A DNA stretch of 64,000 bases from contig NZ_KI912401.1 in the NCBI RefSeq assembly GCF_000518225.1, forward strand, positions 251,478 to 315,477. The letters are read 5' to 3'. How positions within the stretch are numbered: position 1 is the stretch's first letter; every line of letters begins with the position of its first letter. This stretch comes from Helicobacter pametensis ATCC 51478. Its GTDB lineage: Bacteria; Campylobacterota; Campylobacteria; Campylobacterales; Helicobacteraceae. The notes beneath the pieces are model-generated. The model did no database searches and had not been told where the DNA came from. It saw nothing but the letters and a program-made list of their open reading frames with translations. A program made the position numbers and the translations under genes. Positions 35,954-45,633 of the stretch are shown piece by piece.

Positions 35954-37414
35954 TTATTGGATGATGGGCATATCCGAGATGCTTGGATCAACGCTCATAT
36001 CGATATATTCTTGGCTATTTTCATAGCGCGTCTTATAGTCCCTCTCTTCTTCAAAGGAAGGCTCTTCAAATCTGATGAATTTTTTGTTGAATTGAATTTT
36101 AACAGGTTTTACTTCACCATTTCTATTTTTGGCCACGATAATCTCAGCAGGCTCGATATCTCGCTCGACAAATTGAGATTTGTAAGCTTTGTCTTCTTTT
36201 TTGGCACGCTCTTCCTTGGCTTTCTCCTCTCTTTTGCGATAAACATCATCACGATACAAAAATAGAATGATATCCGCATCCTGCTCAATCGCTCCAGATT
36301 CCCTCAGATCTGAGAGTTGCGGGCGCTTATCATCACGACTTTCAAGCATACGATTGAGCTGACTTAGGGCGATGATGGGGATCTCTAGCTCACGCGCTAG
36401 GATTTTTAGCCCTCTTGAGATCTCACTGATTTCTTCTTGACGCTTGGATTCTCCTCCCTTTTTGCTTCCACTCATAAGCTGCAAATAATCCACCACACAT
36501 GCTCCGATATGAGGATGCTTGTTTTTTAGTCTGCGCATTTTGCTTCTAAGTTGTGTGATGCTGACAAAGGAGTTATCATCGATAAAAAGCGGAAGAGAGG
36601 CGGTATGATCAGAGATCTGACTAAGATTGCTCCACTCCTCTGAAGTGAGATCTCCAATCCTTAGGCGCTGAAGGGGGATAGATGTGCTTGAAGAGAGCAT
36701 TCTAAGCATCAAATGTTCAGCCTGCATCTCAAGACTAAAAAATGCCACACCCTTCCCAGAAGCCAAGAACTTTTGAACCATATTGAGCACAAAAGTCGTC
36801 TTCCCCATCGATGGTCTAGCACCGATGATGATTAGCTCGCCAGGATTAAATCCTGTGGTGATGCGATTGAGCTCAGCAAATCCAGTGTTTAGTCCCACAA
36901 GGAGATTATTACCCCTAGCTTTGAGCTCTTGAATTAGACTTAGAGTGCTTTGGATGATCTCATTTGATTGTCTAAAGTCTTTGAGCTCTCCATGGGAAGA
37001 AAGCTCAAAAAGCTGTTTTTCTGTCTCATCTAGAATGTCTTGGGCTTCTTTGTTTTGATCCTTTGTAGATGAAGCGATCTGATTGGCGATGAGATAAAGA
37101 GATCTTTTGAGTGAAGCACTTTTGATCTCTTGGAGATAAAAGTCTAGATTGATGAGTGGAGGCGTTGCTAGGAGAGAGAGAAACTCTTCTTCATTATAGA
37201 GCTTGTGCTTAGCAATAAGTGGCAAGAGAAGATCTGGATCGATAGGCTTTTGAGCTTCACGCTGCTGACATATGACCTTAAAGATCAGTTCAAAAAATGC
37301 ATCATGAAAATCCTTGGGTTGTAGAAGAGAGAAAACATCTTCAAATGTATCAGGGTTGAAAAAAATCGTTGCCAATACTGAGCGCTCAATATTGTGAAGC
37401 CCTAAATTTTCCAT
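35954..37414 (-). CDS. dnaB: Replicative DNA helicase DnaB
   Basis: The 486-aa hexameric helicase has the N-terminal helical domain and a linker. The RecA-like domain shows Walker A GARPSMGKTT, ACVVDYLQLMSG and SQLNRMLESR. The C-terminus carries an extra acidic tail (YIDMSVDPSISDMPIIQ), as in Helicobacter DnaB. AAGGATCGGG precedes the ATG. It heads the long - strand run and is divergent from pyrC. Confidence 0.95.
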   Translation of the reverse strand: MENLGLHNIERSVLATIFFNPDTFEDVFSLLQPKDFHDAFFELIFKVICQQREAQKPIDPDLLLPLIAKHKLYNEEEFLSLLATPPLINLDFYLQEIKSASLKRSLYLIANQIASSTKDQNKEAQDILDETEKQLFELSSHGELKDFRQSNEIIQSTLSLIQELKARGNNLLVGLNTGFAELNRITTGFNPGELIIIGARPSMGKTTFVLNMVQKFLASGKGVAFFSLEMQAEHLMLRMLSSSTSIPLQRLRIGDLTSEEWSNLSQISDHTASLPLFIDDNSFVSITQLRSKMRRLKNKHPHIGACVVDYLQLMSGSKKGGESKRQEEISEISRGLKILARELEIPIIALSQLNRMLESRDDKRPQLSDLRESGAIEQDADIILFLYRDDVYRKREEKAKEERAKKEDKAYKSQFVERDIEPAEIIVAKNRNGEVKPVKIQFNKKFIRFEEPSFEEERDYKTRYENSQEYIDMSVDPSISDMPIIQ

Positions 37415-37506
37415 CCCGATCCTTTGAAGTTGAAATCAATGTGCCAGCAAAAAACAGGAATTCTAGACAAAAAGTGTAACGCTTGAGTAAGTTGGCTTGT
37501 TTTTTC

Positions 37507-37512
37507 TATAAT
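37507..37512 (+). promoter_or_regulatory. -10 box of pyrC
   Basis: TATAAT after a T-rich stretch (GTTTTTTCTATAATC), 29 bases before the pyrC start codon. The T-run upstream fits the Campylobacterota sigma-70 promoter, which uses AT periodicity instead of a -35 box. Confidence 0.6.
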
Positions 37513-37540
37513 CACCAAAATTAAAACCATGGGAGATGAA

Positions 37541-38557
37541 ATGAGCCAATCACTAATATTAAAAAATCCTCTTGATATGCATCTGCATTTGAGAGAGGGG
37601 GAAGTGCTAGAGAGTGTTTTTCCTTATACTTATCAAGGATTTGTAGGGGGTGTGGTGATGCCCAACCTCTCTACACCCATTAGCAATGCACATTTGGCCT
37701 TGGAGTATTACAATACTCTCAAAGCACTTTGTGCAGATTTTACCCCACTGATCACCATCTATCTCACTCCAAAACTCAGCATTCAAGAACTGCATCAGAT
37801 CAAATCCTTGGGATTTAAGATCCTCAAGCTCTACCCCAAAGGAGCGACGACCAATAGCCAAGATGGGATGAGTGAGATCCTCGCACCTCAAACTTTGGAG
37901 GTATTGAGTGAGGCTGAAAAATTAGAGATGATTCTCTCCATCCATGCAGAAAGTGGTGGGTATAGCCTTGATCGTGAATTTGAGTTTTTGCCCATTATTG
38001 CTCAGATCGCTCAGACTTTTCCCAAGCTTAAAATCATCATCGAGCATCTTAGTGATCATCGCAGTATTGAGCTTTTGAATCGATATGACAATGTATTTGC
38101 CACCCTCACCCTGCATCACATCACTCTCTGCCTTGATGATTTGCTTGGAGGAGGACTCAATCCCCACTTATTCTGTAAGCCCATCTTAAAATCTCCAAAA
38201 GATCGTGATGCTCTCCTTGAGCTTGCTTTGAGCGCACATCCCAAAGTCAGCTTTGGTTCTGATAGCGCTCCTCACTTAGCAAGCAAAAAACTCTCAAATC
38301 CCGCAAGCGCTGGAATCTTCTCAGCCCCCCTACTCCTAGAGCAGCTTTGTGAGCTTTTTGAGAAGCATCAAGCCTTGGAGAATCTGCAGGCATTTGTAAG
38401 TGATAATGCGGTGAGAAATTATGGATTGACATTTGAAAAAGTAAGAGAGGTAAAAATACAAAAGATTTCTCAAAAACTCCCCCAAGCCATTTCCCTCTCC
38501 AATGATCAGATCATCCCACTCAATGCGGGCAAAGAAATCTCTTGGAGCATGATCTGA
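37541..38557 (+). CDS. pyrC: Dihydroorotase PyrC
   Basis: The 338-aa zinc amidohydrolase closes carbamoyl-aspartate in pyrimidine synthesis. It shows DMHLHLREGE (metal histidines), the carboxylated lysine region (LKLYPKGATTN), HAESG, IIEHLSD and FGSDSAPH. The ATG at 37541 has GGGAG five bases upstream; the ATG at 37529 has none. It converges on hypA with stop codons directly adjacent (38557/38558). Confidence 0.93.
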   Translation: MSQSLILKNPLDMHLHLREGEVLESVFPYTYQGFVGGVVMPNLSTPISNAHLALEYYNTLKALCADFTPLITIYLTPKLSIQELHQIKSLGFKILKLYPKGATTNSQDGMSEILAPQTLEVLSEAEKLEMILSIHAESGGYSLDREFEFLPIIAQIAQTFPKLKIIIEHLSDHRSIELLNRYDNVFATLTLHHITLCLDDLLGGGLNPHLFCKPILKSPKDRDALLELALSAHPKVSFGSDSAPHLASKKLSNPASAGIFSAPLLLEQLCELFEKHQALENLQAFVSDNAVRNYGLTFEKVREVKIQKISQKLPQAISLSNDQIIPLNAGKEISWSMI

Positions 38558-38893
38558 TCACTCCATCTCTAGACTCAGCAAAACAAACTCCTCTCCATCC
38601 AAGACCTCTGTGTTTTGGCTATGGCAAGAGGGACATATAGGGGTTTGCACTTCTTGCGTGGTATGACAGTCACGACAGAGGATTTTAAGAGGTTGAATCA
38701 CATAAGAGATCTTAGCATCCTCAAGCACACTGCCCTCTTTAAACCCCTCAAGAGCACGCTCAAAAAGTGAGAGCTCAATCCCACTAAAAACCCCCGCTTT
38801 GATCTTGGCAGAGAGCACCTTTGTGCATTCATTTTGTTTGACATAGTCCTCACACATCTGCATAAAAGATTGGACGATGGAATATTCATGCAC
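38558..38893 (-). CDS. hypA: Hydrogenase nickel insertion protein HypA
   Basis: The 111-aa nickel metallochaperone starts MHEYS with the nickel-binding His2. It carries a zinc site of two CXXC motifs (CRDC, CPSC). In Helicobacter HypA also serves urease. It is the last gene of the hyd-hyp operon and begins directly after the hypE stop. Confidence 0.95.
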   Translation of the reverse strand: MHEYSIVQSFMQMCEDYVKQNECTKVLSAKIKAGVFSGIELSLFERALEGFKEGSVLEDAKISYVIQPLKILCRDCHTTQEVQTPICPSCHSQNTEVLDGEEFVLLSLEME

Positions 38894-39892
38894 TTAGCAA
38901 ATCCTTGGCAAAAGCTCACCACTTGGCATATCCAAAAAGCGCTTCGTTCCATACGCACTCTGCAGCACGACTTTGGAGGGGTATTGTGCATTGACTTCAC
39001 CGATGATTTGAGCCTCTTTGCCAAGAGGATGTGAGCGCAAAAGATCTAGGGCAGTGCTAGCTTGCGTGGATGGAAGAGCCATCACAAATGTCCCCTCATT
39101 GGCCAAAGCATAAGCCTCAAATCCCAAAAATTCACAAATCCCCTGAACACCATCAGAGATAGGAATCTGCTCTTGCTGGACTTGGATACATTGCCTAGAG
39201 GCCATCGCCCATTCATTCAAAACTGCCGCAAGCCCCCCACGAGTAGCATCACGCAAAGCATGGATCTCAAGATTGGTATCAAAGAGAGATTGCAAAAGTG
39301 GGAAAAGTGATGCGCAATCACTTGCTAGATCGCTCACTAGATCAATCCCCTCTCGTTGGGCAAAAATACTTGCACCATGCTTACCAATAGAGTTTGAGAC
39401 GATGATTAGATCACCTTGAGTGATGCGCTGTGGAGATAATCCCTCATAGATGATCTCTCCAATCCCTGCTGTATTGATATAGATTCCATCAGCGCTTCCT
39501 TTGCCCACGACCTTAGTATCCCCTGTCACGATCAATACTCCATTTTTGGCACATTCTTCTCTCATCGAAGATGCAATTTGCTCTAGTTTTTCTACTTCAA
39601 ATCCTTCTTCAATGATAAATGATGCACTCAAAAATCTAGGCCTAGCTCCCATCATCGCCAAATCATTACAAGTCCCACAAACACTAAGTTTTCCGATATC
39701 ACCCCCTGCAAAAAATAGAGGCGAAATCGTATAAGAATCTGTGCTAAAGGCCATCTTGCCTAGAGGTGGAAGAAGTGCTGAATCATTGTTTTGAGCCAAG
39801 ATTTCATTTTGAAAAGCCTTAAAAAATACATTTTGGATGAGCGCATTGTTTTCACTCGCTCCATTCCCACAAGCCAAGGTTATATGTTTCAC
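38894..39892 (-). CDS. hypE: Hydrogenase maturation protein HypE
   Basis: The 332-aa product dehydrates its own C-terminal thiocarboxamide to thiocyanate, donating the cyanide ligands. The required C-terminus PRIC is present, and ATP-binding features include FSTDSYTISP and GDTKVVGKG. It overlaps hypD by four bases. Confidence 0.95.
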   Translation of the reverse strand: MKHITLACGNGASENNALIQNVFFKAFQNEILAQNNDSALLPPLGKMAFSTDSYTISPLFFAGGDIGKLSVCGTCNDLAMMGARPRFLSASFIIEEGFEVEKLEQIASSMREECAKNGVLIVTGDTKVVGKGSADGIYINTAGIGEIIYEGLSPQRITQGDLIIVSNSIGKHGASIFAQREGIDLVSDLASDCASLFPLLQSLFDTNLEIHALRDATRGGLAAVLNEWAMASRQCIQVQQEQIPISDGVQGICEFLGFEAYALANEGTFVMALPSTQASTALDLLRSHPLGKEAQIIGEVNAQYPSKVVLQSAYGTKRFLDMPSGELLPRIC

Positions 39893-41016
39893 TTCACATC
39901 CTTCGAAATTAGATTGCCATATCTAAAATATGCATTACAGACCCCCTCACTGCTCACCATACAGCTTCCAATGGGAGAGCTTGGAGTGCAAGCCTTGCCA
40001 AAGAGTTTGCAAGCACTAGGCTTAGCAATCCCGCCGATGATTTGTGGGCATATACAACCCTTTGGCTCACTAATGGTTTCTATAGGCAAATTGAAGTGAT
40101 GCTCAGCATCATATTGGGCAAACTCATCTTTGAGACGAAGTGCAGAATGTGGAATCTCCCCAATCCCTCTCCATGTGAAGCTTTCACGCACCGTGAAGTA
40201 ATGTTTGATTTTTTCTTGAGCAAGTGTATTGCCCTCAAAAGTCACAGCACGCTTATATTGATTTTCAAGTTTTGCTTCTTGGCGTTTGACTTGATTGAGG
40301 ATCATCCACAAAGCCTCCAAAATATCAACAGGCTCAAATCCAGAGACCACTGTAGGGATATGGTATTGAGAAGTAAAGGGCTCATAGATCTTACTTCCTG
40401 TGATCACTGAGACATGCGAGGGAGCAATGAATGCATCGATTTGGACTTCTTTGTTTTGAAGAATGGCTTCCATAGGTGGTGGGACAAGGACATGATTGAT
40501 ATGAAAAAGAATATTTTTGATCTGCTCTCTTTGGATACGCTCTAGAAGTGCTGCACTCATAGGCGTTGTCGTCTCAAACCCAATCGCAAAATAAATCACT
40601 GTTTTATTTGGATGATCTTTTGCAATCTTTAAAAGATCAAGGGGTGAGTAGATAAATCTCACATCAGCTCCCCTAGATCGCGCATCAGAGAGAGATCCCA
40701 TAGAGCTTGGGATCCTAATCATATCCCCCAAAGTTGCAATGATTGTATTTTCTTGCTGGGCTAGGATGATGGCATGATTGATTCTGGATTTGGGCATGAT
40801 GCAGACTGGACATCCTGGTCCATGGATAAACTCAAACACATCATCTAAGAGCTGATTGATCCCATATTTCATAATGCTATGTGTATGCCCCCCACACACT
40901 TCCATCACACGAATCTTTTTATCAAGAGTTTTAGAATCTTGCTTGATTTTTTGACTCCAAGCCAAGATACTTTTGTGATCCCTGAAGCCTTGATAGAGGT
41001 CTTTGAGCTTAAGCAT
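39889..41016 (-). CDS. hypD: Hydrogenase maturation protein HypD
   Basis: The 375-aa scaffold assembles Fe(CN)2CO with HypC. It shows MEVCGGHTHSIM with the active cysteine, GPGCPVCI, and the C-terminal cysteine-rich cluster (CICPQIIGG, CKLFGKACTP). The ATG at 41016 (MLKLKDLYQG) overlaps hypC by eight bases; the longer frame to 41064 lies inside hypC. Confidence 0.95.
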   Translation of the reverse strand: MLKLKDLYQGFRDHKSILAWSQKIKQDSKTLDKKIRVMEVCGGHTHSIMKYGINQLLDDVFEFIHGPGCPVCIMPKSRINHAIILAQQENTIIATLGDMIRIPSSMGSLSDARSRGADVRFIYSPLDLLKIAKDHPNKTVIYFAIGFETTTPMSAALLERIQREQIKNILFHINHVLVPPPMEAILQNKEVQIDAFIAPSHVSVITGSKIYEPFTSQYHIPTVVSGFEPVDILEALWMILNQVKRQEAKLENQYKRAVTFEGNTLAQEKIKHYFTVRESFTWRGIGEIPHSALRLKDEFAQYDAEHHFNLPIETISEPKGCICPQIIGGIAKPSACKLFGKACTPSSPIGSCMVSSEGVCNAYFRYGNLISKDVK

Positions 41017-41257
41017 GGTTATCTTCTTCTTGGATGGCTTTGACCATTTGATGGTAGAGCTCAAGCGATTCTTGAGCGTGTTCTTTGGAGATCTTATTCA
41101 TCACATAACCGATATGAATAAGCACATAATCTCCAATCTCCACTTCCTCTTTGAGGATATCAAGGCTTGCCTCTCTTTGAGTGCCCATTGTATCTACGAT
41201 ACATGTATTGTCTTGGTGGTTGATTGAGATGATTTGTGATGGGATAGATAAACACAT
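41009..41257 (-). CDS. hypC: Hydrogenase maturation chaperone HypC
   Basis: The 82-aa chaperone starts Met-Cys (MCLSIPSQI) with the essential Cys2, and has the beta-barrel core GDYVLIHIGYVMNKI. Its ATG overlaps the hypB stop by one base (TAATG). It carries iron-cyanide intermediates between HypD and the large subunit precursor. Confidence 0.94.
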   Translation of the reverse strand: MCLSIPSQIISINHQDNTCIVDTMGTQREASLDILKEEVEIGDYVLIHIGYVMNKISKEHAQESLELYHQMVKAIQEEDNHA

Positions 41258-41922
41258 TATTTTTTCCTCCTTGTATTGATCCAAGTGATAAGCTCTTGGA
41301 TCCCTTCTTGACTTTTACTTGAGATTGTGATCATCTCGACATTTGGATTGAGTTTTTTGGCTCTCTCTAGCACAAGCTTGGGATCAAAATCAAAATGAGC
41401 GATCAGATCACTTTTGCTCACCAAAATCAAATCAGCATTTCTAAACATCACGGGATATTTTTCGACCTTATCATCTCCCTCTGTCACAGAGAGCAGGACG
41501 ATATTGTAGTGTGTGCCCACATCATAGCTTGCTGGACAGACTAGATTCCCAATGTTTTCTATCACACACACATCAATTCCCTCAAATGAGAGTTTTGTCA
41601 ATGCTTCTGAGATCATAAATGCATCCAAATGGCACGCGCTCCCTGTTTGAATCTGCACTGCCTCAATACCCTTTTGGCGCAATTTGTTAGCATCATTTTC
41701 AGTCTCCAAATCCCCCTCAATGACATTAAAAGAAAAGGGTTTTTGGATAGCAAGCTGCTCTAAAATGGTCGTTTTGCCACTCCCAGGGGAGCTCATAAAG
41801 TTAAGCCCCAAGATTTGATGCGCATCAAAAAACTCTCGCACCCTCATAGCTTCCTGATCGTTTTTGCTCAGAATCTTTTCAACTACTTGAATGTTTTTTT
41901 TGAGGTGAGGATTATCTTGCAT
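41257..41922 (-). CDS. hypB: Hydrogenase nickel incorporation GTPase HypB
   Basis: The 221-aa GTPase has the P-loop SSPGSGKTT, switch residues in VIEGDLETEND, the metal site region SACHLDA, and the guanine-specific SKSD. There is no histidine-rich nickel-storage segment at the N-terminus, as in H. pylori HypB. The ATG at 41922 follows AAGGAG by five bases. It overlaps hypF by 11 bases. Confidence 0.95.
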   Translation of the reverse strand: MQDNPHLKKNIQVVEKILSKNDQEAMRVREFFDAHQILGLNFMSSPGSGKTTILEQLAIQKPFSFNVIEGDLETENDANKLRQKGIEAVQIQTGSACHLDAFMISEALTKLSFEGIDVCVIENIGNLVCPASYDVGTHYNIVLLSVTEGDDKVEKYPVMFRNADLILVSKSDLIAHFDFDPKLVLERAKKLNPNVEMITISSKSQEGIQELITWINTRRKK

Positions 41923-44113
41923 AATGACTCCTTTGTAATAGATAGTAGAGCTGCCCAATGGCAATCCCATTATCATTGGGCGGTATTTTATTGCCTATGA
42001 GGCATTTTTTGTTTTGCTTTCTTAAGCTCTCCAAAACCTTTGAGCTTAGAATTCTATTGCAAAACACACCCCCACAGAGCACAACATCTTGAGGATATGT
42101 GCTAGCAATTGAGGTGATGATGGAGATGAGTGTATTGAGGAATTTGGAGGCGATGAGAGAGGGAGGGCGAGAGAGAGCATCATCAAAAATAGCCTCAATA
42201 TCCAAAATAATCTCACCCTGTGAGATCTCAAAAGCATAAGATTCCAAGATCTTTTCATCATAAAGACTTTGGATAAGCTCTCCACTCTCTCCCTCATAGC
42301 TTTGAAACTCAAGCCCACATACCCAAGCAATCGCATCAAAGATTCGCCCAACGCTTGAAGTATCTGGAGAATTGAGCCTCTTGCTTCTCATTAGCTCAAG
42401 GGTTTTGACTTCTTGAGGGCTTTTGCCTCTTTGGATAAAGAAAGAGAGTTTTTGTTCATAAGGGATTTTGTCTCCCAAGAGGGCAAAAAAGTTTCTTCCA
42501 ATGTCTTTGATCGCAATCTCTCCACCCAATAAAGGAAAATAAGCAAAATGCAAGATTCTCTCAAATGAATGAGGGTTGGCTAGCATTACTTCTCCTCCCC
42601 AAATCGCTCCATCTATCCCATATCCTGTGCCATCAAAACAAAAGCTCAACACCTCATGAGCGATCTGATGCTCAAAACAAACACTAAGAGTGTGCGCATA
42701 ATGATGCTGGATCTGAATCGGATGAGGAGAAAACTCAAAGGCAAGCTTGGTGCTTTCATAGTGGGGATGAAGATCACAGATCACTTCATCAAACTGAAGA
42801 TGATAAAGCTCTTGCATCTTCTTAATGCTCTCTTTATATCTCTCAATGATAGAGAGATGATTGAGATCACCGACATAAGGTGCGAAAACAACCAAATTCT
42901 CAAAAGCAAAAGCAAAGCTAGCTTTTTGATTGGCTCCCATAGCTAGTAGAGGCTTAGAGATCTTTGATTTGAGAGAAAAACTTAGTGGAGCATATCCTCT
43001 CCCATGTCTTAGCACTACTACATCTTGAGTGCTTAAAACTTGGACAATACTATCTTCTATAGGGGAGATAATCTCTCTTTGATGGCAAAGGAGAGATGAA
43101 GTAAGCTTGCGTGCTTCTTGTGGGTGACAAATGATAGGTTCTTGCTTAAAATTGGCAGAAGTTGCGACAAGTGGGACATCCAAAAACTCAAAGAGAAGCT
43201 TATGGATGGGGGTATAGGCAAGCATGATTCCATAGCGATCTCTTGCAATCCCCCAAATCTCATCTTTGGCTTGAAGAAGGACGATTGGAGCTTCTTTGGA
43301 TTGGAGGATCTCTGCCTCTTTTTGTGAGATTTGTGCATATTGCTTGGCATGATGGATATCTTTGCACATCAGCGCTAGGGGTTTGTGTGGGCGATCTTTA
43401 AATTTACGGATAGCTTGGATACTTTGAGGATTGGTCGCATCACAGAGCAGATGAAATCCTCCTATCCCTTGGATACAAACAATCTCCCCACGCTTAATCT
43501 CTTGTGCGATTTCTTCAAAGAGTAAGACATAATCCCCTCGCTCTTGACTCTTCCAGAAAAGTTTAGGACTACAGTGTGGGCAAGAGATGGGTTGAGCATG
43601 GAAGAAGCGATGAGTGGGGTCTTGGTATTGATCAAGACATTCTGGACACATCAAAAACGCTTGCATACTTGTGCGCTCTCGATCATAGGGAAATGCCTTG
43701 ATGACACTAAATCTTGGACCACAATTTGTGCAATTGATCAATGGATAAAAATAGCGCCTTTGATTCTTTGAGAGAATCTCTTGAGTGCAATCCTGACAGA
43801 TAGAAAGATCAGGAATGGGTGGGATGGAGATATGATCGGAGGGGAGACTAGGCAAAATCTCAAAAGATGAGAGAGGGTGGGATGAATGGATGGAAGTTTG
43901 AATGTCATAGATAAGGGCTAGTGGAGGAAGATTTTGTTTCAAAGAAGAGATGAAAAGATCCTTTTTGTCTCCTTGAAGGATGATTTGAACACCATGTCCG
44001 ATGTTTTGAATTGAGCCTGTGAGGTTGAGAGAGTGAGCAAGATTGCTCACTAATGGGCGAAAACCAATGCCCTGAATCTGCCCTTGGATTAAGATATGAA
44101 GTGTTTGAATCAT
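41912..44113 (-). CDS. hypF: Carbamoyltransferase HypF
   Basis: The 733-aa product makes the carbamoyl group that becomes cyanide. Domains in order are acylphosphatase (GQIQGIGFRP), two zinc fingers (CQDC/CTNC and CPEC/CPHC), a YrdC-like domain with KDRPHKPLALM, and a Kae1/TobZ-like domain with HHYAH and DGTGYG. The start overlaps hydE by four bases. The length is typical. Confidence 0.95.
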   Translation of the reverse strand: MIQTLHILIQGQIQGIGFRPLVSNLAHSLNLTGSIQNIGHGVQIILQGDKKDLFISSLKQNLPPLALIYDIQTSIHSSHPLSSFEILPSLPSDHISIPPIPDLSICQDCTQEILSKNQRRYFYPLINCTNCGPRFSVIKAFPYDRERTSMQAFLMCPECLDQYQDPTHRFFHAQPISCPHCSPKLFWKSQERGDYVLLFEEIAQEIKRGEIVCIQGIGGFHLLCDATNPQSIQAIRKFKDRPHKPLALMCKDIHHAKQYAQISQKEAEILQSKEAPIVLLQAKDEIWGIARDRYGIMLAYTPIHKLLFEFLDVPLVATSANFKQEPIICHPQEARKLTSSLLCHQREIISPIEDSIVQVLSTQDVVVLRHGRGYAPLSFSLKSKISKPLLAMGANQKASFAFAFENLVVFAPYVGDLNHLSIIERYKESIKKMQELYHLQFDEVICDLHPHYESTKLAFEFSPHPIQIQHHYAHTLSVCFEHQIAHEVLSFCFDGTGYGIDGAIWGGEVMLANPHSFERILHFAYFPLLGGEIAIKDIGRNFFALLGDKIPYEQKLSFFIQRGKSPQEVKTLELMRSKRLNSPDTSSVGRIFDAIAWVCGLEFQSYEGESGELIQSLYDEKILESYAFEISQGEIILDIEAIFDDALSRPPSLIASKFLNTLISIITSIASTYPQDVVLCGGVFCNRILSSKVLESLRKQNKKCLIGNKIPPNDNGIAIGQLYYLLQRSHYAR

Positions 44114-45633
44114 GGATAGAGAAGAGGAAAAGAGATATTGCGATATATGGGAGCTTGATGGTTATTTTTGTAGAAGAAATCCCCAAGCATTTTAGAAGAG
44201 AATAAATCCCCACTTAAACTGATCCCATCAACTTCTATCAATTTCTTGATACTAAGATAGAGATTAGAAGGCAAGGAAGAAAAACTCTCAATATAACCTA
44301 GGGCGATCACCCCATCTTCTACACCAGCAAGCTTGAAACTCATCCCGCTTCGGATGCATTTGATCAGTCCAAATTTGTGAGTGATCAGAGAATCTTGAGT
44401 AAGGATATAATCAATCGCTACGCCTCGTTGAGTAAGATGATGGCTAGCAAGATAGAGAGGATTTTGGGGGAGACCTAGAGTGATTCTAACAATCTCCCAA
44501 ACCCCCATAATCCCTCGAGGCAATCCATCAAAGCAAACATCTTGCTTGCAGAGATCAGGGAAAGTCTTTTGAAAATTAGCGATAAGCTTTGGTCCGCTTT
44601 CACCATCTTGTGCGATCAGCTCAAAGAGCTCAAATAAAGATGAAGGAAGTTCAAAATCCATCACCTCATTAAACCATTGTGTTTGAGAATTATAAAGACA
44701 GATTTTGTCCCCTCCCTCAAGTGAAAAATAAAAATTAAGAATATTTTTCTCTCTCAGATTATTTTCTTCCAGAATCGTTGCCAAAAATGCTTTATCAGGT
44801 TTTGAGTATTGCTCAAAGAGCATTTTGAGCTTTGAATGAGGAAGAGGATTGTGCAAAATAAGTGGAGCATCATTTTCTAAAATCAAAGCCACAAGAGGAG
44901 TTTGGATAGGTGTTGCAAGCTCAAAATGTGCATCAAACTCACAATCTCCATAGAGAAAAGGGACATCTTGCAGTGATCTAAAAAGAGCCAAAAGTTGCAA
45001 ATCATGCGCCAATGAGAGATAGAGATCATCTTGATTGAGTGTGGATGCAAAACTTGGAGAAGGCTTGACTTTGAGGATGGGTTTTTCATAGCTTGCTAGA
45101 GCTTGAAGTTCTTTAGGGGTGAGATTGGAGATCTCAAGAATGGATTCTGGATTGAGACAATAGGCTCGCTGACTTGGCTTGAGCGAGAGGATATGTTCCC
45201 CACTCTCTGTAGTGAGTTTGACACTCTTTCCCTCTAAAAGTAGTGCAGTAATTTCTGAAATATAAGGTGTGTCTTGGATGCTTTTGTGACAGATTGGACA
45301 GGTTTGACCTGCTTGGCATTGCAGACATATAGGGCAGTATCCAAATGTATCAAATGCTTCAAAAGTCTGATGAGCTGACAGAGAAGAATGATCAAGCACT
45401 TGAGAGTGAACTTCTTTGAAAAAAAGACTTTGAGGAATGAGTGTGGAGAGCTTATGGGTGAGATTTTCTAGATATGAGGCTTGAAGTGTTGAGCATTCAA
45501 TCCAAAGATAGAGCACTCCTTGATCTATAAAAATCCTATGAGAAAGCCCCTCATCCTTGAGGCTTTGTTGAAGTAGAAATCCAAGCTTTTGAAGAAAATC
45601 TGAAGAGGTGTGGAATCTAAGCTCAAAAATCAT
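44110..45633 (-). CDS. hydE: Hydrogenase accessory protein HydE (Campylobacterota-specific)
   Basis: The 507-aa product sits exactly where H. pylori has hydE (HP0635), downstream of hydD; that gene is required for hydrogenase activity there. It has a zinc-finger-like cluster CPICLQCQAGQTCPICH at about residues 99-115. The rest is long and not rich in known motifs. It appears distantly HypF-like in layout (a small N-terminal domain, then cysteines, then a large domain). The mechanism is unknown. It overlaps hydD and hypF. Confidence 0.85.
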   Translation of the reverse strand: MIFELRFHTSSDFLQKLGFLLQQSLKDEGLSHRIFIDQGVLYLWIECSTLQASYLENLTHKLSTLIPQSLFFKEVHSQVLDHSSLSAHQTFEAFDTFGYCPICLQCQAGQTCPICHKSIQDTPYISEITALLLEGKSVKLTTESGEHILSLKPSQRAYCLNPESILEISNLTPKELQALASYEKPILKVKPSPSFASTLNQDDLYLSLAHDLQLLALFRSLQDVPFLYGDCEFDAHFELATPIQTPLVALILENDAPLILHNPLPHSKLKMLFEQYSKPDKAFLATILEENNLREKNILNFYFSLEGGDKICLYNSQTQWFNEVMDFELPSSLFELFELIAQDGESGPKLIANFQKTFPDLCKQDVCFDGLPRGIMGVWEIVRITLGLPQNPLYLASHHLTQRGVAIDYILTQDSLITHKFGLIKCIRSGMSFKLAGVEDGVIALGYIESFSSLPSNLYLSIKKLIEVDGISLSGDLFSSKMLGDFFYKNNHQAPIYRNISFPLLYP

